A stretch of 64,000 nucleotides of DNA, from NCBI GenBank assembly GCA_023213315.1, contig JAKCPI010002902.1, positions 59,913 to 123,912 of the forward strand, given 5' to 3'. This document shows, piece by piece, positions 23,196-34,574 of this stretch (its first letter is position 1; every line of letters starts with the position of its first letter). The notes beneath the pieces are model-generated. The model had not been told where the DNA came from and made no database searches. It saw only the letters and a program-made list of their open reading frames with translations. The position numbers were made by a program, and so were the translations under genes. Source of the stretch: Euborellia annulipes (Eukaryota; Arthropoda; Insecta; Dermaptera; Anisolabididae).

Positions 23196-23926
23196 TAACA
23201 GGTGAAATACAGTGAAAATTATACATGTAGAGGGTAATTTACCCCAAACGCAGATTGTCAGCCAACCCAAATCTCTTCAGTGTCTTATATAAAAGTAATC
23301 AATGTCGTTTTTTTAAATAAAATTTTTATTTTATCTTATTAAATTTATTCCCTAATAACGATCCTTTCGAGTACTAAATAAATAATTAATGAATTAGGGG
23401 TAGCGAGAAAAAAGGAATTGAGAAAGAGGTTTTAGTTATTAAATTTTTTTTTACTAGACCATTTAATCATTAAAAAATGTTCTTTCAAACGGCTTATATT
23501 TTTTTTCTATAGGCCTACTATACTCAGGAGTGGACCAAGGGATGGAAATAATCTTCTCTCTTCGCGTTATTCCTGCACAGCTGCGTCTGCGTCTGCGTCG
23601 ATCAAGAGAATTTTACCCGGCCCTGACCACAATTCCATTGAATCTGTTAATCTTTCTAGATACTGTATAAAACACTTTCTCCCATCGAATTCCAAGACTC
23701 CTTTTTTTGTTGTTGCGGATTATCCTATTTTTTTACGTTCTTCAACACATATTTCATTGTATGACACATTTAATATCAAGTTTTCTTTTTTCTTTTGAGG
23801 CCTTGTTTGCTAATTAGAAAAATAATAATAGTAATTTAGTGATTCATTTTTTCTCATTGATGTTTACTTTTTTATATAAATGTATAATTTTCTTTATTTT
23901 TAAATTTTTTGATAAATTCAGCAACA

Positions 23927-24150
23927 GTGGCGTCATTTCAACTTTTTCTTGGGGGGGGGGGCAAACATTTTTTTTTTCTTAAAATTTACTTACAAATGGG
24001 TACTCAAATTTTGGCCAAAACATAAATTTAATTAATTGTTTAATTTTGTACAGTTTGTATACTCGTAGATGTATTTTGGAGTATTTTATTTAGAATAATA
24101 TAAAATTTTATAAAAATCAGAACCTGGAATTTTATGTTGCTAAAAATTGA
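23927..24150. mobile_element. small hAT-like MITE, second copy, far end lost
   Basis: Starts CAGTGGCGTCATTTCAACTT with a G-run and tracks the reverse complement of 10499-10730 through the TACTCAAATTTTGG and AGAATAATATAAAATTTTA blocks to about 24125. The other terminal repeat is absent. Confidence 0.75.
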
Positions 24151-24168
24151 AAAATATGTATGTCAATA

Positions 24169-24290
24169 TCAGCGGCGTAACTAGCCTTTGAGGGGGGGGG
24201 GGGGGGGCGAAGCTCAACTAGGGCGCCGTTTTTCGTTAGACCTTTTTTTTTCCTCTTACCCTATATATGAAATATAAACCGCTCAAATTC
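24169..24290. repeat. G-run repeat end plus family H hairpin scrap
   Basis: CAGCGGCGTAACTAGCC with a G-run of about 15 (24192-24207) resembles a hAT-like end. TCCTCTTACCCTATATATG at 24250 is the first arm of the family H hairpin without its partner. Confidence 0.45.
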
Positions 24291-24723
24291 GTTATTTGCT
24301 TTGCTCGTTGAGTGTGTCTGTAAAACTCCAGCCCAAAAATTCTTTTCCAGAAGGTTCTGTACACTAACAGCAGTAATATGGATTTTTTGGATAATTACTA
24401 TTATTATTTTTCTAATTAGCAAACAATGTCACCAGCGGCCGAGATTTTTTATTAGAAAAATATCTTCAAAATCCTTGCAGTACCAATGAAGATTATCATA
24501 ATAAATTTGAAAAGAAACGAAAAAAAGCCCAAATGCGACAAGTGACACTTGTAATAACCTTTATGTGTCAAATTTCAAACTGGCCCACTCGGCTCGGTCG
24601 ACAATCCCACCCATTTCGGATCTGAGCAAAATGGCTCCATCTAAATGGATCTGCCGAGTATGTACAAAAGGTCGAATGCCTGGCTCGGTGGGCTTTAGCT
24701 TTGATAATGACTGTACTTACTAA

Positions 24724-25037
24724 AGGGGCCCTTACACGATCAATCATACTGTCAGTCTGAGTGAATCAGTCCGATCGTCAGTATTTTCTTCATTCAAGTA
24801 TAATTTTACACGTAGCATTCAGACTACCAGTCAGAATCAAGTTCTTTTTGGCTCATTCGACTGTGGGAAGCCTCTAATTTGTCTTCTTAACTAAACTAAC
24901 TTTGTTCCCTGCCACTAAGTAACAATAAAAAAACAAAAAGAAAACGGCCATCAGTGTTCAGTCTTGCCCATACACGTTCAGTCAAAACGCCAATCAGCTC
25001 AAATACTGTCAGTATGATTGATCGTGTAACGGCCTCT
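24724..25037. mobile_element. PIF/Harbinger-like MITE with TAA target duplication
   Basis: AGGGGCCCTTACACGATCAA and its inverse TTGATCGTGTAACGGCCTCT bound 314 bp and are flanked by TAA (24721-24723 and 25038-25040). Inverted subterminal CATACTGTCAG and CTGTCAGTATG extend the arms to about 32 bp. Long inverted repeats with a 3-bp TAA/TTA duplication fit Harbinger. No transposase inside. Confidence 0.8.
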
Positions 25038-25040
25038 TAA

Positions 25041-26220
25041 AGGTTCCAAAATATGAATAAATAGTAGGCCTACGATAATACAATAAAAGACGTGGACTCA
25101 ACAAACTCCGGTATGACTGAGGTCAGAATAATTTTTTCTCACCACAGTAATGGATTTTTAAATAATTTTGACTAATATGACTTAATATATTATTTAATTA
25201 TAAATAACTATAGACAATATTTGACTTAATATGTTGTCATGATCTTTAGGGCATTTTTAAATAAATTTCTTCATCCGTTCCGTTTCGGTTTTGAACAATA
25301 AAGTCTTAAAGTAATACGGATGGGTCGATTCAATTTTAGGTATGGATTTGTCTGTCCATAAACCATTAGAAATTGGACTCATACCTTCTGTATACCCCTA
25401 ACAACATTTTATTATATTTAAAGAAATTTAGTTGATGCTTTAATTTTCTCCGAATCTTTTTCCTTGCGGGAAATTGGATTGACGGGAATTTGCCCAGCTA
25501 ACTTTCAATACTTGACGTTCAGATTCAAAATGGTCCATTTTATTTTTATTAGCTCTTCATTTTTCATAAGATGGTTCATAACTTATTATTCATTTCTTTA
25601 TTTATCTTTGCCAGATTGTGAATCCTTATGAATATCAAATTAGTTATTTTATTTATTTAAATAATCTATTTATATTTGAAGACCAATATTGAATTATTCA
25701 GTAAATTGATTTAATCTCCCTTTAGTATTTTCTGAAAATCTCACTTGTCGAAAATATGTTGTTAAACTAACAAATATAATAAATAATACTTATCTCTCTA
25801 ATCAAGAAACTTAAATAATATAATTGTCCAAAGACAAATAATCAAAGTTCTTCTTCTTGTATATATAGTTTTATTTAGCAAATTACGTAAGAAAATAAAT
25901 GTCATATGCTAAGCTCTTTATAATCACCTTATTAATTGATTTAATAGGTACCTTGAAACAAATTGTGTTAAAAAGTTGTACGTTGCTTAAATTAGTTCGT
26001 TTTCTGAATTCAATTATTCTCTTTAGACTGTTTCCAAATTCGTGACTAAATAAATAAGAGAACTATATTTTTGGCTTAGTAACATTTGCTAAAAATTTTG
26101 TCTCCTTATTACTAGGCCGAATATTATTTAAAAAAATTTCTTGAAGCTATAAATAAATAATAATAATAATTATAATTAATAAATAAATATTATAATAATC
26201 ATCATCATTCATACTATAAT
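25041..26220. other. no gene seen
   Basis: AT-rich sequence with no recognised repeat or frame. Confidence 0.4.
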
Positions 26221-26224
26221 ATAA

Positions 26225-26405
26225 AGCACTAGCCGCTGACTTCCGTTTTATGTTCCTTTGTTTACCACTCGCTCTCGCTGATTGGCCAGAGACAGAGGAA
26301 TTGGAGTCAGTGAGGGAAATTTAAAACTTTAAAAGGCGAGCAAGAGGGTCCAGGGGGCGCAGCCCTCTGGCAAGTGGGAAAGTCCCCAGAAGGTGGCCTG
26401 TTATA
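26225..26405 (+). repeat. ACTAGC-type head region, GC-richer
   Basis: AGCACTAGCCGCTGACTTCC, then GGTCCAGGGGGCGCAGCCC and AGGTGGCC. The first and last parts recall heads of short dispersed retroelements, but no tail is seen before the foldback at 26413. Confidence 0.35.
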
Positions 26406-26412
26406 ATAATAA

Positions 26413-26762
26413 CACTACTCGGCAAAATGAATTTTTTTTCGAGCCCCGAGATAATTCCTTCAGATTCTTAAGTAAAATGCCCTCCTGAATCCAAATATGA
26501 CCCCCCCCCCCCCCTTCGAACCAAATGTTCATGTTTTTGAACTTTTCGCCTCTGAAGAAATGTTAAGGCCAAAATATTCTTTTTCATCCCTCCAAATTTA
26601 ATTCATGGCCCTAAGTTAAGGAAAAGGGGTGAAAATAAATAGGGGCTGTACCCCGAAAAAGGTACGTGGTGGGGTAAAACGGAGGTCATATTTGGATTCA
26701 GGAGGTCATTTTACTTAAGAATCTGAAGGAATTATCGGGGCTTTTTTTCTTGCCGAGTAGTG
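26413..26762. mobile_element. long-armed foldback DNA element, TAA target duplication
   Basis: CACTACTCGGCAAAATGAA and inverted GCCGAGTAGTG begin arms of about 80-90 bp that stay closely matched through GATAATTCCTTCAGATTCTT and TGAATCCAAATATGACC. TAA flanks both sides (26410-26412 and 26763-26765). The interior includes a C-run and no coding frame. Confidence 0.82.
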
Positions 26763-26769
26763 TAATTAA

Positions 26770-27240
26770 TTATCAAATAAATATTGTATATTGAAAAATA
26801 TTAATATTTTGAAATAAAATTTGTGCCTGAAATCTTTAGAACCTACAAGTGCATAATAAAATTATCATTCTTTTTTAGATTAATTCATTTAAAAATAAAA
26901 ATAATCCCAGGTTAATAAATTGAAATATTTAAGCTTCTAACGTTATTATTTTTTTGATAACTCATTTTATAAATCAGCAGAGGACAGTATATTTCGAGGT
27001 ATAAAAAATTTTGTTATTTAGCTTGGAAAAATTTTAGACGTTGGAAAAAAAGAAAAAGTTTATAGCAACTTTTTCATACTTGATTGCCCCCCAGGGCGTT
27101 ACTATGCCACTCCCTGAAATCAAATGCAAAGTGAGCTAGGATGTTTTTTATTTAGTACGGAAATAAAATCCTAGAGAATTGGGAGATAAGGAGAAAAAAA
27201 CAGCTTCCTTTTTCTCTCAGCTTCCTTTTTCTCTCTCACC
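26770..27240. other. no gene seen; one hAT-like end
   Basis: GGGCGTTACTATGCCACTCC at 27094-27113 after a C-run looks like the terminal repeat of a hAT-like element whose other end is not found. Confidence 0.35.
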
Positions 27241-27249
27241 ACTCCAATT

Positions 27250-27295
27250 TATTTGCAAATATTTCGGCTCCTATGCAGGGGCCATCTTCAGTGCA
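27250..27295 (-). ncRNA. hammerhead-ribozyme-like motif, Penelope type
   Basis: On the minus strand: TGCA, then CTGAAGA (27285-27291), a stem GGC(C)CCT / AGG(A)GCC, then GAAA (27262-27265) leading into TATTTGC. These are the two conserved strands of the hammerhead core around stem II; CTGAAGA differs from the strict CTGANGA core only in the variable base. The same layout recurs at 34779-34832 and 47250-47300. Stem III pairing (AAATAT with ATATTT) is weaker here. Hammerhead motifs are known in Penelope-like terminal repeats, and a Penelope RT lies 250 bp downstream on the other strand. Confidence 0.5.
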
Positions 27296-27539
27296 TATCT
27301 GTGAAATTTAGACAATAAATTTATTCTTTTTTTACATATACAATTTAAAAAATTTTCATATGTTCTTTACTCACATCAATTTTGTGAAAGAGATTGTCAA
27401 AATTATAAAATAATTGAGAAAAATTGAGCGCATGGGCCTCGTGTCTGGACGCTCTACGGCAGAATATGATCTAATTAACAAGGCTAATTAATATATATAT
27501 AATTTATTTATCCCTTTAGATCTCTTGTTACAAACATAT

Positions 27540-27930
27540 ATGATTATTGGCATTTGATACGAATACGAATCGTCCTAAAACATTTTACAAAGAGGCCATA
27601 GAATTATGTAAAATTTGATAATAAAATGTATAGAGCCAAGAATGGCTTACCCCTAGGGGGTAGTCTCTCGGGGATAGCTTCAGCCTTTGTTTTAAAGAAA
27701 CTCTTCCATGAGATTATAGAGCCCAAAAATTAACTTTTCTTCTTTCTTTATGAGGATGACAGTTTGACAGCCATTGGAAAAGAAGATATAGATTTAATTT
27801 TAAGAGAGTTAAATAATTTTCACCCAGCGCTAAATCGCTATAGAAAGGGAAGCTAATAAATCTAAAACATTTCTTGATTTAAAAATAGTAAGAGGGGATG
27901 ATGGTGGTTAAAAGTCTGATTTGCGGGAGA
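27540..27930 (+). pseudogene. Penelope-like element reverse transcriptase, broken
   Basis: The plus strand encodes part of a Penelope-like RT. NGLPLGGSLSGIASAF (about 27640-27695) corresponds to the GLxMGSPLSGxxANI block. LYEDDS (about 27748-27765) replaces the YVDD catalytic motif, keeping both aspartates. LRELNNFHPALN follows, and after a one-base shift EREANKSKTFLDLKIVR (about 27845-27893) matches the E-E-nk-FLDl block. An in-frame TAA sits just before the YEDD block, and further stops lie upstream. The N-terminal part and the GIY-YIG endonuclease are not seen. Penelope elements copy RNA by target-primed reverse transcription and often carry inverted or tandem terminal repeats. Confidence 0.82.
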
Positions 27931-27959
27931 TTCTAATTTTGTTTGACATTCCTGAAATA

Positions 27960-29920
27960 AGCAAAGATCTTTCGCTATCTATTGCTCAATTTATTTATTA
28001 ACTTTTATCATATAAAACATTTTAACCTAACTTAATTTCTTGTATTTTATTATTTGTTTAAATTAACTTGAAAAAATTTTAGCCCCATTTGTCTTTTATA
28101 AATGAACAAACCTTTAGAAACCTAAAAGCATATCGTAGCCAAGCTTCTCGGGTAAAGACTCTCATAAAAAATGCAAATTAAGCGTCTGAGAGTCGGCAGC
28201 GGGGAAATGCCAAGATGCGAGATGATTTTGGAAAAAATTTTTAAAGGGACATCTCCCACATTATTTCTCTCTCATTATTTTCTTTACCATGCCTTGGCAT
28301 TTATATTCCAACCCCACAATAATATTGTGATATTGTATTTTCTCAGACCTACGCCGCCTCCTGGAGAGGAGACCATGCCCGGGGCCATAACCTTTAAAAA
28401 GGCTATGTTCTTGAGTAGGGGGGGACCCAAATGATCTTGCGGGCCACTTTGGAAATGCATCATAACTCCGCGGGTCTAAAATAAATATATTGCAAGGAGT
28501 AGTGGCTGAATGTATAATTTATAATGAAGAGATAAAGGCAGCTAAAGCAAAATAAAGAAAACAAATTTGCGGATTGGCCAGCCCTGTTCTAGGGCGTATC
28601 ACGGGCGCACAGTATTAAATTTTAATATTATAGAAGTCTCTATGAGACGAAATACGCCAAAACGCAAGTTGATCATTTGAATTTCCTTATTTCCAGGAAC
28701 CAATCACTACCTTCCGCAACCCATAGAGACTAATTTTTGACAATGTAAAAACTAACTTTAATTAAAAATTAAATAAAAAAAAAAAACTTTCTGCCATTAT
28801 CTGTTAATATCTCTTCAGTTTATGATATTATTATTATTTGAGATATGGGCGTGCCTACTACTAAGGCCATTCACGCCACATTACATTAATTGTTACATCT
28901 TTTTTATTCTTATTTATATTAATGCAATAATTTAACATTTATTTATTGGCACCTCCATTGTTTCTTCCAAATTTGGTCTGATCTACTGTCGATCCTATAT
29001 ACGATTGTATAACGGCAAACTACACATAATAATACACTGATAACATATTTATAAGTAATTATTTAATTTCGTTCGTTCATTCAACAAGTGAAGAATAAAC
29101 AACTTTAGGTCACGAAAAAATTTAGTAAAGACATTCATAAAACATTTCTAAATTAATTAAAAAAAAAAAAAAAATTAATTTGCTTTTTAAACTTTTTCAA
29201 GATGTCATACTTAATTGATGGATTTATTATTGTATAGGTATTTTATAATGATTTATATTGATTAAAATTGAAATAAAATGAAGAACTACTTGAAGACCTT
29301 AGCTTCTACAGTATATCCAGGTTGTAAATTATTAATTAATATTTATACAAATTGTGTTATTTTCTGTTTGGCGGGGGGTGCAGGGGGTGCTCTTCTTCCA
29401 TTTCGCTCTGCTATACCAGATGGTATATGGTAGGTAAGAGAAAGAAAAAAAATTTGGCTTTGTTGTTGAAAGAAGCGCAAAGTAGATTAAATGATTTCAT
29501 TTTATAAACAAATATTTATATAAAACTATCTCAAAAAGTCATCATATTATTATAAATAATGATTAAAATAATTTTTAAAAATTATTTTAAATCTTTAACA
29601 GAAGTGAAGAACAGTCACAAATAAAATGCAAGACATTTTGGGCGTCATTGAATCGAAATGCAGGGCTGACCCGCAAAATGCGCGACGAATGCTAGCCCTT
29701 GACAACAATTTAAAGTTCCCTCTTCATCAAAACTCTTATCACTTATATATTAGTTTTAGAAGTTTTTCAAAATTTTGTTAAAAAATAATGACTTAAGTAA
29801 TATTTAAATAATTATTCTAATTAAAATCTCCTCAATTAATAAAAGACAAATATCAAAATAATCTAAAAGAAAATAAACAGGAATGTAGCGTGATCTGACA
29901 ACACTGCACATGTCTTGTCT
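27960..29920. other. no gene seen
   Basis: AT-rich, with a moderately GC-rich patch at 28360-28480. An ORF at 28171-28434 shows no domain. GGTAAGAGAAAGAAA at 29431 is a possible scrap of a family H hairpin. Confidence 0.35.
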
Positions 29921-29924
29921 CTGG

Positions 29925-30240
29925 CTCTGGGATTTTGGCCCGATAGGAAATCCAGCAAAGTCGGCTAACGGTCGCCAATCCAGCTGATTGCGAGTCCGCC
30001 ATTCACGGCGAGTTTTGGGTCGGAGCCGGGCAATTTTGGCTTTTGGATCTGCCGTGTATGGCCTGGAAGGCTTTGGAGAAGCAAAGTGTAATGGAGGGGA
30101 GAGACACGATCGAAACGGGAGGGACTGGCCAGGGTGGGGGTATGACGTCATCGCGAGGAGATAGGGCATGAGGCCTCGCCCGGCGTGAGCTCATAGTGAT
30201 GACGTCACACGCCCGCCGGGTGACCCGATTACGATCACCA
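29925..30240. promoter_or_regulatory. GC-rich island with two CRE palindromes
   Basis: About 300 bp stand out from AT-rich surroundings with many CpG steps. Two TGACGTCA sites (30143-30150 and 30200-30207) lie 57 bp apart, and TGACGTCATC and GATGACGTCA form an inverted pair. CREB/ATF proteins bind this octamer. Promoter function is inference; the GC island could instead be part of a repeat. A minus-strand ORF across it (29804-30169) has no recognised domain. Confidence 0.4.
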
Positions 30241-30414
30241 AATATAGATTGACAAATGACTTTGAATTATGGTCATTTACTTTTCTTTTCAGGTAAGCAT
30301 CTATGAGGTCAAGGTATAATTTCAGAAAATAGAGAAATCCTTATCTATTAGTCCAATATTAATATCAATATCAATATCAATTAGAGATTTCTAATAGAAA
30401 TTATAAATTGACTA

Positions 30415-30462
30415 ATAACACTCTGGGCTCCCTTCAAACACGAATATATCTTTCGCCTTATA
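30415..30462. repeat. 47-bp insertion flanked by 13-bp direct repeats
   Basis: ATAAATTGACTAA occurs at 30403-30415 and 30463-30475 and brackets 47 bp whose first 36 bases, plus one shared flanking base, match 16780-16816. A 13-bp duplication is in the range made by LINE-type insertion, so this may be a very short retroposed tail. Confidence 0.6.
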
Positions 30463-30475
30463 ATAAATTGACTAA

Positions 30476-31095
30476 GTCGATTTTCTTTTAATAATCATTT
30501 AACTATAATTCCTATTTGTATATGATGAAATTTAAAAATGACGCTTATGTAATCAAATAACTAAAAATTTAAATTTCTAAAAGACAATAATTATAACAAG
30601 AAGCGAATGTAATTTTTTACAAAATATATAAACATAAGTTTTAAAAAGTTTGAATTAGCTCCCTATGCTTTGTCAATTAGAAATTTTCAGAATGCGAGTT
30701 TGAGTTGTTCATAGTTGGGGATCAGCAACACCCGATTTGCTATCACAATATGAATGGGGCTCGCTGGACCAGACATTAATTAACTGGCCAAATTAGAGGG
30801 CAAACACAACTAATAGGGTAAACGTGCCACCGCTAATTGGCAACTAAATACGAAAAATATTATCTTTATCATGGTAAAAATAAAATTTTTTAATGTGTTC
30901 TTTTGAGTTTGATTAAATTAATTTGTCACCAATATGTGATAAAAATGATTTCTAAGTGGTCATTATAACACAGCATGTCAACAATAAGCCCCTCAAACCT
31001 CAAACCTATATACCTTAAGATAGATTGTTAAATTAGTTTTATTTTTTTTGCCTTATTTGTACATCAAAGTCCTAAATTGTACCACCTATGTTATA
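30476..31095. other. no gene seen
   Basis: AT-rich sequence without recognised features. Confidence 0.4.
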
Positions 31096-31103
31096 GGCTC
31101 TAC

Positions 31104-31677
31104 TAGGGCTGGACGGTAATGGATTTTCATTACCGACCTCGATAATGAAAAAAAACCGGTTTTTCTCGAAAGTCGGTAAAAATTTTTTACCGCCCGCGGA
31201 ACCAAAGTTTGCCGCCGCGGAACATTTTTGCGGAACCAAAATTTTTCCCAGGCCGAAAAAATATTTTACCTTTTTTTTAGAGAGCCAATTTTTTGCCGAA
31301 ACATCTTTTTTTTTAGAGACTCCGATTTTTTGCCGAAACATTTTTTTCCCTAGCGGAATCAAACCTTTTTTTTAGAGAGCCAATTTTTTGCCGAAACATT
31401 TTTTTTTTTTTGCGGGACCAAAATTTTTCCCCGGCCGGAAAAATATTTTACCTTTTTTTAGAGACGCCAATTTTTTGCCGCCGCGGAACCACAATTTGGT
31501 TTGCCGCCGCGGAACATTTTTTCTCGCCGAACCAAAATTTTTTACCGCCCGAAAAAATAGGTTTTTACCGACTTTCGAAAAAAACCGGTTTTTATCGAAT
31601 TAGAGGTTCGTTACCGCGTTTTCGGTAAAAAATTTTTACCGGTTTTTACCGGTAAACCGGTTTACCGTCCAGCCCTA
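31104..31677. mobile_element. hAT-like element with internal repeats and exact 8-bp target duplication
   Basis: TAGGGCTGGACGGTAA at the left and TTACCGTCCAGCCCTA at the right bound 574 bp, flanked by GGCTCTAC (31096-31103 and 31678-31685). The interior is built of repeated blocks: TTTTTAGAGAGCCAATTTTT followed by TGCCGAAACAT occurs about four times with variation, between ACCGGTTTT-rich arms. ORFs on both strands across it are phenylalanine/lysine-rich by-products. Confidence 0.88.
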
Positions 31678-31950
31678 GGCTCTACCAATCTTTTTCAACT
31701 TCCGGAGGTGATCCCTGACATCGGCTAAGTTTTTTTGTTTCGTCTTTAGAGTAAATATTCATCCCTAGCAAATGCTTCAGAGTTGGCTTTGGAACCCTTA
31801 AGTCCTACATAATTAGTTTATCCCCAAGTCGCCATTTTGCAGCTCGGAAATGGCTCTTGATATAACAACCGCACTCCATTTACCATATTTTTTTCCATCT
31901 TGTACCATCAACGTTGTACATTCATGAAGACACAGAGTGGTACAATTTAG

Positions 31951-32530
31951 TATTGGTTTCATGTCAAAGAAGTCAAGATTTTGATGGATATACCGTTTTG
32001 AGGTCCCCTGAGTTCAAAAAAGTGGTCTGCCTGTGTGTGTTCAATTTAAAGCATGAAGGAATTGAGCAAGGAGGTTGAATTTTTTATTCAAGTTAGTCGC
32101 CCCCTGAGACGGGAAAATATGCTTTTGATCAAAATCGGCCAAAAAGCATTAGTACTTTACTGATGTACTTTTTCAGTTTTTTTTCCGATTTTCTCAAAAT
32201 TCGCTAGAACAATTTTGTTTAAAATTCATAAATCAATTATTTTTTAGATGCTCTTTAAAATGTATATTCTTCTTTTGCCATTTAAATCTTTTGATGCACA
32301 CTTTACTCTTGTACTTCATAAGAAAGACAAGAGAAATTGTTGCCATGGTAACAAAATATAAATATTTTTTTAAGTAGGGCCTATTTAAATTTTATATCTT
32401 GAATTAAAATGTACCGTACTGTCGGAAACAAAATATATGTAGACGCAAAAACATGGTGTGACAAGCGTAGAACTTTCGATTACTGAAGGTAAGAGAAAGT
32501 TGGGTGCTGTGCGACCAGTCACACCAGATT
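31951..32530 (+). repeat. family H copy, nearly complete
   Basis: Begins at ATGTCAAAGAAGTCAAGAT, lacking the 5-prime hairpin, and runs through all body blocks, including GTTGCCATGGTAACAAAATA and GTACCGTACTGTCGGAAAC, to a 3-prime hairpin (about 32455-32530) ending ACACCAGATT. This is the best example of the distal half. Confidence 0.82.
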
Positions 32531-32534
32531 TTTA

Positions 32535-33355
32535 ATGAAGTGATCTCTATTGCAAATCTTGAAATTATATTATGAAATTTGTAATCAGAAAACCCTTACA
32601 CCAATTTGCATTCAAATCTAAAAGTTCTTTCTATTTCTGGGCACATTTTTTCAGATCCGAACCAAGGTGCGTCGTCGTTTCCCGGGTCATTCAACGCCCT
32701 CTTGGTTATCGATTGCCCTAATCCACTCAGAGGGCGAGTTACGATTTAAAACAACCCAATCTCGAAAATACTTGACATTTTCAATGTAACAAAAACCTAA
32801 ATAAATAATAATTAAAATCTAAAGTGAGAAGAAAAGCCCCCTGTCCCCCGACAAAAAGAACCTTTGCAGTTAAAAGGACCCAATTTCTATTTAAAATCGT
32901 TCAATTTAATGCGAAAAACACGAAAATTCCTAAGAAAAGGTTAAATGCTTTTCCCGGAAAAATATCAAAATATTTACTTAAAATTCCCATTAAAAAAGTG
33001 AATGTTTTTTTTTCTGTTAAAATGTCTAATTTTTTTTTCTTAAAATATCTAGGAAAAGAGTCAGTCTATCCCTAATTAGTTTGAATTTTAATTATTTTAG
33101 CATTAGATCGAATAGCAAAATAAGTTCCAAAGAACCACAGAAGCAAGTGGGCACGAACTTGCGGCTCATTTTTTACTTTTTTTTTTAATTTGTGATAGAA
33201 ACTCGTAAATAAATTTAGAATGTTTTCAATTTTTAGAAAAAGGAAAACGGGGGCGATCGCCTGAATCCCCCCCCCCCTCCTGTGATATCGAGGGAGCAAT
33301 GTTCACTTGAGCCGTTATCAAATAACTGGTTTTTAAGTAATCATTGCTATATACT
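32535..33355. other. no gene seen
   Basis: A plus-strand ORF (32824-33072) is lysine/phenylalanine-rich without a domain. A C-run lies at 33270-33278. Confidence 0.35.
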
Positions 33356-33361
33356 CATCTT

Positions 33362-33492
33362 TGTTCACTTGAGATGACGTAATAAAGGGCGAGTGCCATT
33401 CCAATTCATCTATTCTAGATGTCACTTTGAGAAGTCACATGAAGAGCGAGTCTAGTTCCAATTCATTTATACCTCTACTTCATGTCACGTGA
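33362..33492 (+). repeat. two-unit imperfect tandem repeat
   Basis: Two units of about 64 bp share GGGCGAGTG / AGAGCGAGTC, TCCAATTCAT, and a TTCTAGATGTCAC / CTTCATGTCAC end. CACGTG-like text (GTCACGTGAAC) closes the second unit. Confidence 0.55.
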
Positions 33493-33683
33493 ACATCCAC
33501 TTCAAGTACGAATAATTTAGGGGAATTGCAAATGCACTTGACTCGGGCAAGCAACATTATTGGAAACAGCCTATGACAACTTTTCCAAACTCGTTTAAAT
33601 ATTTTTTACACATTTTTTTCTAAAGAAATTAAAATATTTTCATTGTGAGGCCCGGCCCCTCTCAAAGATGAGTTTTATTAAAA

Positions 33684-34010
33684 AATCTGGGGTGGTGGTG
33701 GCACAGCACACAAATCTCTCTTGTCTTCGGTAATTAAAAGTTGTGCTCTGGGCTGTTTACCGCAGATTTTTTGAGTCGACTTATATTTAGTTTCCGGCAG
33801 TACGGTACATTAGAATTTAAGATGTAATATTTATAAACAAAGGAAAATATTTATATTTTGTCCATGTGAACTATTTCTCTTTCCTCTCTTTCATACGAAG
33901 TACAAGAGTAAAGCGTTGAAGCACACTTTTCTCTTGGGCTTCAAACAATTTTGGGGAGGAGAATATACATTTTAAAGAAAATTTAAAAAATAAATTATTT
34001 ATAAATTCAA
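33684..34010 (-). repeat. family H copy, distal half
   Basis: The plus strand opens with the degraded 3-prime hairpin (AATCTGG, TCTTGTCTTCGGTAATTAA), then GTCGACTTATATTTAGTTTC, CGGCAGTACGGTACAT and GAAGTACAAGAGTAAAG. It is lost after about 34010. Confidence 0.75.
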
Positions 34011-34014
34011 ATCA

Positions 34015-34570
34015 TTAATTAGTTTTTTATTTATATTTTGAGATTACCTCCTTCAATTTATTGATCCAAACGAACAACAGTTGAGAATTTAAATGCAATG
34101 CCATAAATAAAATTAGTCTTCATAAATGGAACAAAGTGATGTAATTTCAGTCCAAATCCATTTCTCTAACACTTTTTAAATGAGAGACGTCACATGAAAA
34201 TGAAATGAGCAGGAGTCACGCTATGACGCAGTGACGCCGGAAGTCAGCCAGCTAGGAGAAAAGTCTCGTGGTTTGTGAATCATTTGATTTCGGGGATTTA
34301 TCATGTCTCCCTCTCAGCAGATCTATGAAAACCTAGAGAAGCCGATTCTAAATTCAAAAACTTTTAAAATTTATGGAAATTTTCAAATAATTTTCTCCTA
34401 TTATCATTAAATAACTAAGAAATATTTAATCTCAAACAATTCTATATAAAAAAAAACTCAATAACATTCTCTTTTAGCTATTTTATTTTTTGGTTTAACG
34501 TCTTTTTCAGGATCCAAAGCCATTTAGACCCTGACCTTTTATTTGAATTGATTGGTAACCAATTCAGTTG
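34015..34570. other. no gene seen
   Basis: AT-rich; a GC-richer patch at 34195-34260 includes GACGCAGTGACGCCGG but nothing identifiable. Confidence 0.35.
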
Positions 34571-34574
34571 AAAT

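Noticed and set aside
31072..31628. Several overlapping ORFs on both strands
   Set aside because: They follow the internal repeats of the hAT-like element; the same phenylalanine/lysine text appears in several frames.
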